From: Arabidopsis thaliana
Taxonomy: Eukaryota > Streptophyta > Magnoliopsida > Brassicales > Brassicaceae
Assembly: GCF_000001735.4 (NCBI RefSeq)
Contig: NC_003076.8
Location: 6,262,001 to 6,326,000, forward strand
DNA length: 64,000 nt
Direction: 5' to 3'
The translations under genes and the position numbers were made by a program. The stretch's first letter is position 1, and each line of letters opens with the position of its first letter. Shown here piece after piece: positions 57,278 to 64,000 of this stretch. Under the pieces are notes generated by a model that saw only the letters and a list, made by a program, of their open reading frames with translations, was not told the DNA's origin and made no database searches.

Positions 57278-57793
57278 CACGAGACGAGTTTTTATGGTGG
57301 AGTATGTTTAGATAAGACAAGTTTATATGATCAAATGGGTGTGGATGAGACGGATTTTAGGGGAGTAGTTTGGATGGGACGAGTTTGAATCGATATGAAT
57401 ATAAAACATCCCAATAAAAATCAATATTATATTATCAAAATAAGTGTTAATCTTCTTTAACACATCTAAATGTATAATTGTAATACAAAACTACTAAATT
57501 ACATATGTTCTACAGGTTTAAATCTAAAAATAGCGAAAACTTAAATTATATAATTGTAATACAAAAAGTTGTGAATAAAAAATAAAATATTATCATGTAG
57601 TATATCACATATCAAATCCTAGAAATTTTTTTTTATTAATATCGTAAATTTACGACTCACTAAAAATCGTACAGAACCTTATCGAAAATTATTAATCAAC
57701 ACAACCAACAACAAACAGTATACACAACAAATTATTCATTTTATAAAAAACAAAAATATATAAAATAACTAATCCGCGGTATAATTTTCTAGT
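57278..57793. repeat. Degenerate ~30-bp repeats and Helitron-like end
   Basis: Four diverged copies of GAT(G/A)(G/A)GAC(G/A)(A/G)(G/A)TTT start near 57278, 57311, 57344 and 57373. About 400 bases later CCGCGG is followed closely by TTTTCTAGT (to 57793). A GC hairpin region before a terminal CTAGT is a feature of Arabidopsis Helitron 3' ends. The copy is decayed and the 5' end is not found. Confidence 0.3.
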
Positions 57794-60700
57794 AGTTGTT
57801 CAATATGTAAAACCTAAATTCGGTGATAGTGGTGAGTAAAAAAAATAGCTTTCTACGTAAGTAGTTTACATTTTTTATTTTTATTTTGGTTTAATTAAGT
57901 AGCTTACTTTATTCTAGCATCAAAGGTTTATGGTTGTCTTGGGTAAACCCATCATGTTAGCTTTTAAAAATGAGCTAGTGAAAGTCCTTGAAGCAATGGA
58001 TTTAAACTTCCGAAGACATTGTATCATACATGGCTCTAAAAGGTCAACCACACATAGTTGTACCACGTGACTCAATTAAACCTTACATACCCTATTATAA
58101 TATAATTAAACAAAGTCTACGATTTCTCTTTAAAAAATGTCTGCGACACTAAAAAAGCAATTCTCCACAAAATCTATCTTCTTTTCTTCTCCCTTTTAAA
58201 GCCGCGTGCCGAATTTTATCTGTTAGGTATTCTATCATCCTCCTTAATGTCTTAACTCCAGTTAAGTCGAATAGAAACTATTAAAGGAAAAAAAAAAAAG
58301 AAGATTGTTTTGTTTATCTCTAACCTTAATATATATCCAATGAATTCGACTACCCGATAGTTCGTGATATAATCAGCTTTCTTAAACAAAATAACTCTCT
58401 CCATCTCGAAGATCTTTTTGGCGATGAAGACCTATATAATCAAAATTTTCTTCTATCATTGTACTTACGTGTTTAACCTTTAAACATTTTTTTTTACACG
58501 TTGTTAGTAATGTTTTCGCAAAAGATTTAGAAAGTTAGCAAGACATAGTACTATCGCCTGGATACGAGTCGACTTCTCAATATGTATGTTGTGGAGCCAG
58601 CAATTTGGATGAAACCGCCGACGTGGAAAAGGGTCACACACAGAAGTGTGAGAATCTTGCAGCATCATTGGAAGTGCGCCCTGAATCGAGGGCAAAAGAG
58701 GAAAGTTAGGTCCCACAAACTAACAAGTCTGATTTCTTAAGACAGTGACATGTGAACAAGGTGGCCCTACATAAGTCACTCCTCTGGGTGACAACTACGC
58801 TTATGTTTGGTACGTTTGTTTTTTTCAGTATTGTATTTTCTTTATGGTCATTAAGATAAAGAAATGTAGCTAGTTGATTGATGAAAAACTATTGAAGCAA
58901 ACTTTGTCTTCTTTATATTTTCAGACTACAAAGATATCGTAAACATTAACCCTTTTAACCCCAAAGAAATTGTAAAACATAGAATTCGAGTTTCTGAAGC
59001 TCTTCCGCGGAAGCCAAGGAAAAAAAAAAATTGTGAATTGGTTTGTATATGGTCATTTTACCAACACGGGGCAAAATTCAGTTCGAACGTTGTTCAAGGC
59101 GGATTTAAGTCACATCAAATCATAAGGTCTCTTTTTCCTCTTGTGAAATTCATCTTGTGTTTTCTTAATCTGATGTTACTTTACCAATCTGAAAAAAACA
59201 AAAGAAAAAAGGATGAACATTTTGTAGTGCGGGCTTCAATCCTGTTCAAATAAATATTTAATTTATACAATAATCAGAAGTAAATTCTGATCGTTTAGCA
59301 TGATTGTTAATAAAATTTAAACTATAGTATAATACGTACTCTTTAATCATCTACATGCATTTATGTAAGTGTAACATAGCTTTGCTTACAAGATAAGAGC
59401 TACAAAACATTAACAAGTTACTAAAAATAACAATGATTCAAACCGTCAAATATGAGAAATACTATAGTTTATTAGAAAATAATCCGACGCATATATTTCT
59501 ATCTAACATTTTCACTATATAAGAAAAAATGTATGATAAAATTAAGTTCTCTAATTTAAATATTTATAAGTAGATGGAGCATAAAATAAAATGGGAGTAG
59601 GGGAAAATGAGACTAATGAGGATAAATTGAGTGCTACTGTATCATGCGCACACAAGTTTATATCCAAAAATAATTAACGAAAGCGGCCCACTTCCTTCAC
59701 ACACACCATATGTTAATTCATCACTATCTCATGTTGTCTTCCTAATAATCTTTCTCATTATCATTTTTTTTGCTTATAAATAACTATGTTTTTTTTATCT
59801 AACAGAATATAGATATTGCGACCATATATCTTTATTTCTTTTCATCAGATATCATGACCAGCCGGGATATATATATATATTTTGATACATGGCCGCTAAA
59901 CCAAACTTTGAAATTACACCAAAAAAAATAAAAAATAAATCGCTCAGACACTAATATAACTTCAATCGATTCCACCTAACTTTTTTTTCAAAGAGTCTTC
60001 TTGCGGTAAGTACATTAATCTTCAAGGAAGATGAAGAAAGAGAAGCGCATGTGGAGAAAAGGAGACGACGCGTATAAGATTAAGATGTGCCTCGACCTCG
60101 AGCCCAAAAACAAAATCTATAATCAATATCGACACTCGATAGTGTTATTGCTATTTCTATATATAATAATACGATGAGTTATATTATTCTTATGAGGTTG
60201 TTTGGTACATATGAGGCAATTTATTATTCGATGCAAATCATTCCCCGTGCCTCTTATGCTGTGTTTTTCTTTATAATAAACATCAGAATAATTATTTTGA
60301 AATTTGATTATGTTGAGAATTTTAAACAATAATAAGAAGAAGAGGAAAGAATCTGATGGACCCTTGTGGTTTCTCCACGCAAGAATCATACCATTGAAAG
60401 GGCTAAATACATGCATGCATTATAACTTTCGACTCCTGGACCAACATTTGCTTCATTATTCAAGTCCGTAAAATTCAAACGATTAGACTTTGTTTTGCTA
60501 ATGAAGTTTCTAGGACCACCAATTATTTGATCTGAAATCAGTAAAACAAATTAAACATATAATAACTACAACCATTATATAATATGAATATTTAAAAAAA
60601 TTCTGATCCATAAAACTACCTTAAGTTAGGTTTTTTAAAATATAAATGCAGCTATGCCGATAATAATTAACAAAGTAGTCAAGTACGTATCGTCATCTCT

Positions 60701-61966
60701 TGAGCATAGTATTGTTTATCTAAAGTTGAACAGTTTCCACAATAATGAGACGTGCTGGCGTAAGCATGCGTCATCTCTTTGTCATATTGTGCAAATCCAA
60801 CAAGACATTATTATATGTGACACTTATGTAATGGAGAGACTTTCAAGAGATTTGGTTCAGTCTATCTTATTTCCTCTTCTATTTAATACTTTTTAATAAG
60901 ATAGCTGATGATGAGAGAAGGGTGAGGCATGGAGGCCATCATGTTCCCTCTTCCCCAAACCCTTTGTCCTCTTCAAAAGGTATCTGATTCTCTCTTTAAA
61001 AAAAAATGTACAAAACTGTACATTAGATTCATTTTACCTCACACACTATTGCTTCTATAGCTTCTTCAATAATTTACTTTCAAAAACTTTTTCAAGTGAA
61101 TATAGTTAATTTGAAATGGGTTTTGTCAAACAATTAGCATGGTGTGCCAAAAAGAAAATCCACTTTGAATTTCGCATTGAGGTGTGCTCTAAACGGCAGG
61201 ATTATGGACATCTTGGAACTCTTAAATTATGTTTATGTATATATATGATGCACTAACTAATAATCAGTTAATTAACAACTAGTCAATTATTTTTTGCTTA
61301 AAAATAATCTGAATCCGTTGCCGCATATAATTAGAGTATAAGCCTAGCTATGCATGTATCATAATTACTTATTTTGTGCAATGTTATAGAATATTCATCT
61401 AAGTTTTGGCTTGTGGGCTCATTCATTTGCTTATAAATACTGTCCCCTACTTCTTTATATGTTTTTTCTAACTAATAAATATATAGTTGATGATTATACA
61501 TCCTACTACGCCCTAATAACGACAATCAAAAATATCATGTGAATATATGGACTCAAACTTGAGTTTGAAGGAACGCTAATAGAAGTAATCGCTAAATAAA
61601 CTTTTTTTTTGTATATATATTAATTAACGATCTCTTACCTCATATGAGTTTTTAGTTTTTGATATATTATACACTATTATTTTACAAGGTATAAACTTCT
61701 TCATGTTTATTTTCTCAGATCTCTGAAGACTTTGGGACATATAATTTGCGGATATATTTATTTTATTTTATTTTAAGAGCAATAAGGAATTTTCGGAAGA
61801 GGTGAAGGAGGAATTTATATGCTGATGATGATGTTGCTGGGGATATGAGGAGTTTGATAGTGAAGGGGCACATTGATATGACAGTGTCTCCAAATCAAAA
61901 GCCCTAACTCCTATGCAATAAACACATATGTTTGGGTTTTAGGGTTTCACTTTTTAACTCTCTAAG

Positions 61967-61983
61967 GTAGACAAATCATAACC
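61967..61983 (+). repeat. Left 17-bp target-site duplication
   Basis: GTAGACAAATCATAACC, identical to 63195-63211. Confidence 0.8.
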
Positions 61984-63194
61984 TTATCAACTATCTAAGG
62001 TAGACACATCAATGAAACCATCCTCTCTCTCATCAACTATCGCATTTCTCTTGTTCGCACTAATTTCAGCCGCTTCTTGCCGTTTTCTTCGTCGGAGACC
62101 AGTGGCCGGTGGCTTCCGTAGCATTGGAACTGGTCTCTTTGTCCTTGTAGTTTATGCTTTGTTTTGTAGTAGTAGAGATCTCGTCCTTGATTCAGTTAGT
62201 TTTGGATAGATGTGAGTAAGTGCTTGGTTGATTCTGCAGATCTATTGGCCCTCGTTTGGAGAATTTTTCGGTTTGTTTCAAGGGATGACTTTTGTTTCGT
62301 TGAGGTTGCGGTAAGAGCGGTTAGATCTGTTGATCTTTTTCCGTTTAAGTGGTTAGCGTGGTATCTTTGCCGTTGTTGGTTTATGGTGGTGGGTTCTCGT
62401 TGAGTTGGTGCCCGAACCTTGCCTTTCCCTCCGTCTCTTGTCTCCTTGCTTCAGCCATCAATTCCCATTTGGATTGCCCCATTTCTTTTCAGAGGTTTCG
62501 TTATGTTTTTGTTGTGATAGTCTTCTTTGTTGGCAGTCGGTCTCTCCTCCTTAGTGTAGTTTGTTGTGGTTGTTAGCTTTCTCCTACCTTTGTGGTGTTC
62601 TCTCACGATGAAGGTTCTCGGAGGCTAGGCTTCTCTCCTTGTCCTGCTTCAGATCTTTTCTGATAGCTTTTTGAAGACTTCTATTTAGATGTAATTAGAC
62701 GCCTCAGTCATCACCGTCGCACCCGGAGGCTTGTTCGAGTTTATTCCAGTTTGGTTGGCTTGCTGGGTTATGAAGTTCTTGGTTCTGGTTTCGAGAGATT
62801 GGCTCTCTTTATGATAGGAGGTGGCAGATTTTTTTTCGGGGTGGCCGTGGGCAGCCGAAGTAAGTCTCTTCGCAAGTGCTTCTGAGGAGGAGGTCTTATT
62901 TGCCGCTTGTAGCTATTGTTTTCTTTGGTTTTTAGTCTTGTTGTCTCTGTTTATGTATTTGGGTTCGTTCTCTTACGCTTTAGGGTCCAATTTTTGCTGC
63001 TTTGTGTTTTAGTTTCTTTTGTTTCCCTTTCATAGGGCTATGCTTCCGGAGATATCTTCGTTTTCCTCCGGCTTTATCTCTGAGAACTTTAATTTCGTTC
63101 GTCGGCTTTGCTTCCATTGTTTGGGCATCGTGTAATTCCCTGGTTCCACATCAAGTTTATCAATCAAATTTCAGTTTGAGTGACAAAAAAAAAA
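61984..63194 (+). mobile_element. Poly-A retroelement insertion (non-LTR, non-autonomous)
   Basis: A 1.2-kb segment, visibly richer in G, C and T runs than its surroundings, ending in a run of 10 A directly before the right target duplication. The 17-bp duplication and the 3' poly-A mean insertion by target-primed reverse transcription. No ORF2-like protein is encoded; ORFs of 60-75 codons are overlapping and motif-free. So it is either a non-autonomous LINE derivative mobilised in trans or a reverse-transcribed non-coding RNA. At its 5' junction (61994-62011) an extra near-copy of the flanking TCTAAGGTAGACA sequence is present. Confidence 0.75.
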
Positions 63195-63211
63195 GTAGAC
63201 AAATCATAACC
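63195..63211 (+). repeat. Right 17-bp target-site duplication
   Basis: GTAGACAAATCATAACC directly after the poly-A tail. Confidence 0.8.
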
Positions 63212-63398
63212 ATATAGTCTTAAGCAATATAGGGAACTTGTAGACATATATATCCACTATATGTATTGTCTTTTTTTGTTCTAGAGGGAAAAATAATTAG
63301 GTTTATTGTAACGGTTTAGAGAGGGAAAAAAAGAAGAAGGTTAACGGTTTGGTATACGAGAAAAGAAGGTCTTATATTTTCGTAATGACACATATAGT

Positions 63399-63414
63399 TG
63401 GGCCTTGTTGGGCC
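63399..63414 (+). promoter_or_regulatory. Tandem site II motifs upstream of the Mo25-like gene
   Basis: TGGGCC at 63399-63404 and 63409-63414, about 560 bases before the ATG at 63972. The distance suggests a leader intron or a long leader. Confidence 0.4.
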
Positions 63415-63862
63415 AACACTGAATTGAATAAAAGATAGATATACACGTTGCGTCCATACTGGATCTCTAGCTTAAAGCGAACAAAACAACACTGCTTTTA
63501 ACAAGATTAATTCTATTTTTTGGTCCATAAGAGGTAATGAGTTGAGTTTCCCCAAATTATGAATTTTTGGTAATACAAACAGTTAATTTTTTTTGTCATT
63601 CCCCAAATTTGTACTATCCTAAATATTACAACAGGATAACATATATCTATAATCCTCTTGGACTAAAAATTTCACAATTGATTTAGATATGATTAGAAGT
63701 TGGGAACTACAGTTATAAAGTTTGTTTGCTTGCATAAACTTTTAAAGTTAATGGTATTTATCCATTTTTCGTTTGGTCAAAATTTGTCACAAAATCGTAA
63801 TTAGAAAAAACAATAATGTGCCTATGATTTGACGATCTGCTTGAACAAGAGGAAGCGAAAGG

Positions 63863-63948
63863 ATGTGTTACCCTTTCTCTTGTTTTCGTATAGCTATTGA
63901 ATGAGTTTCATCCGATCCACGATTCCGTCTCTGAGCTCAGAATCATAA
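63863..63948 (+). other. Two overlapping upstream ATG frames before the Mo25-like start
   Basis: A 13-residue frame (63863-63904, starting MCYPFSCF) and a 15-residue frame (63901-63948, starting MSFIRSTI) overlap at ATGA. Both end before the main ATG at 63972. They matter only if the transcript includes them unspliced. Confidence 0.3.
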
Positions 63949-63971
63949 AAGCGGAATCCGAATCTGATCTC

Positions 63972-64000
63972 ATGTCTTTCTCATTCTTCAAGCCCTCTAG
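63972..64000 (+). CDS. Mo25-like protein, first codons only
   Basis: The window ends after MSFSFFKPSR. Mo25/CAB39 family proteins begin with a short sequence of this type before the PKTP motif. Its position after BUD2 agrees with my recollection of At5g18940 as an Mo25 family gene. Mo25 is a helical-repeat scaffold for STE20-type kinases in the MOR/Hippo-like pathway. Only ten residues are visible, so identity rests on position and the N-terminus. Confidence 0.6.

Larger units (their letters stand above)
51355..61966. other. Gene-poor AT-rich spacer of about 10.6 kb
   Basis: No gene with convincing exons on either strand. Contents: a 13-bp direct repeat enclosing a poly-A block (52270-52746); a TA microsatellite near 54968-54986; a degenerate GAT-GAC-TTT repeat block ending in a Helitron-like CTAGT (57278-57793); a GC-richer island with an open frame (58539-58709); and a 48-codon ORF at 60031-60177 (MKKEKRMWRKGDDAYKIK). 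The 60-80-codon ORFs in this stretch are AT-driven and show no motif. I saw no tRNA or known microRNA sequence. Confidence 0.45.

Noticed and set aside
60654-60896. 80-residue plus frame in the spacer
   Set aside because: AT-biased, no motif, no promoter or splice evidence.
60901-60985. Purine/pyrimidine-rich stretch (GAGAGAAGGGTGAGGCATGG ...) considered as a microRNA fold-back
   Set aside because: No convincing complementary arm within 250 bases and no match to microRNA families I know.
62012-62209. 65-residue frame with a signal-peptide-like start (MKPSSLSSTIAFLLFALISAASC)
   Set aside because: It lies at the 5' end of a polyA retroelement, is followed by stops in all frames, and shows no domain. 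A chance hydrophobic ORF is more likely than a secreted peptide gene.

Overview
The window is plant nuclear DNA. I read it as Arabidopsis thaliana chromosome 5, about the At5g18770 to At5g18940 interval. This rests on recognising the gene order and on translated lengths that match proteins I recall (SPL7 801 aa, NSH3 890 aa, P4H4 298 aa, BUD2 347 aa, ERD6-like 16 482 aa). Locus names are from memory, not from a search. Genes have many short AT-rich introns (about 78 coding introns placed by hand), promoters carry TATA, site II and telo-box motifs, and spacers are AT-rich with small transposon remnants.

Layout. 1-4.1 kb: two tandem F-box/FBD genes (the first enters from the left edge) with a stray FBD fragment between them. 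4.3-6.4 kb: a divergent pair of mitochondrial genes, ribosomal protein bL33 (-) and complex I subunit NDUA8-like (+), sharing a site II promoter. 7.0-12.2 kb: a divergent pair, SR splicing factor SCL28 (-) and plastid chaperonin CPN60 alpha2 (+). 14.1-18.2 kb: copper-response regulator SPL7. 20.9-24.4 kb: ERD6-like sugar transporter. 24.9-25.3 kb: small single-membrane-span protein. 29.0-33.6 kb: NSH3, a two-domain secreted nucleoside hydrolase. 36.4-42.1 kb: a tandem copy of NSH3 cut in two by a 5'-truncated LINE with a 15-bp target-site duplication; the halves correspond to genes I recall as NSH4 and NSH5, with the LINE relic (-) between. 42.4-44.2 kb: prolyl 4-hydroxylase P4H4 (-). 45.0-47.2 kb: class VI receptor-like cytoplasmic kinase (-). 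48.1-48.6 kb: twin-CX9C mitochondrial assembly-type protein. 50.2-51.2 kb: S-adenosylmethionine decarboxylase BUD2/SAMDC4 (-). 51.3-63.9 kb: gene-poor AT-rich spacer holding a complete polyA retroelement insertion with a 17-bp target-site duplication. 63.97 kb: first codons of an Mo25-like gene.

The genes are not an operon and do not form one pathway. Local themes are tandem duplication (F-box, NSH), nuclear-encoded mitochondrial and plastid proteins on site II promoters (bL33, NDUA8, CX9C protein, CPN60), and mobile-element damage at the NSH locus.

The strongest observations are the LINE-split NSH gene, a DNA-level intron loss in its right half, a degenerate metal-binding motif in the second NSH domain, and three GC-AG introns (in SPL7, NSH3 and the kinase). 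I found no tRNA, rRNA, CRISPR array or recognisable microRNA precursor.
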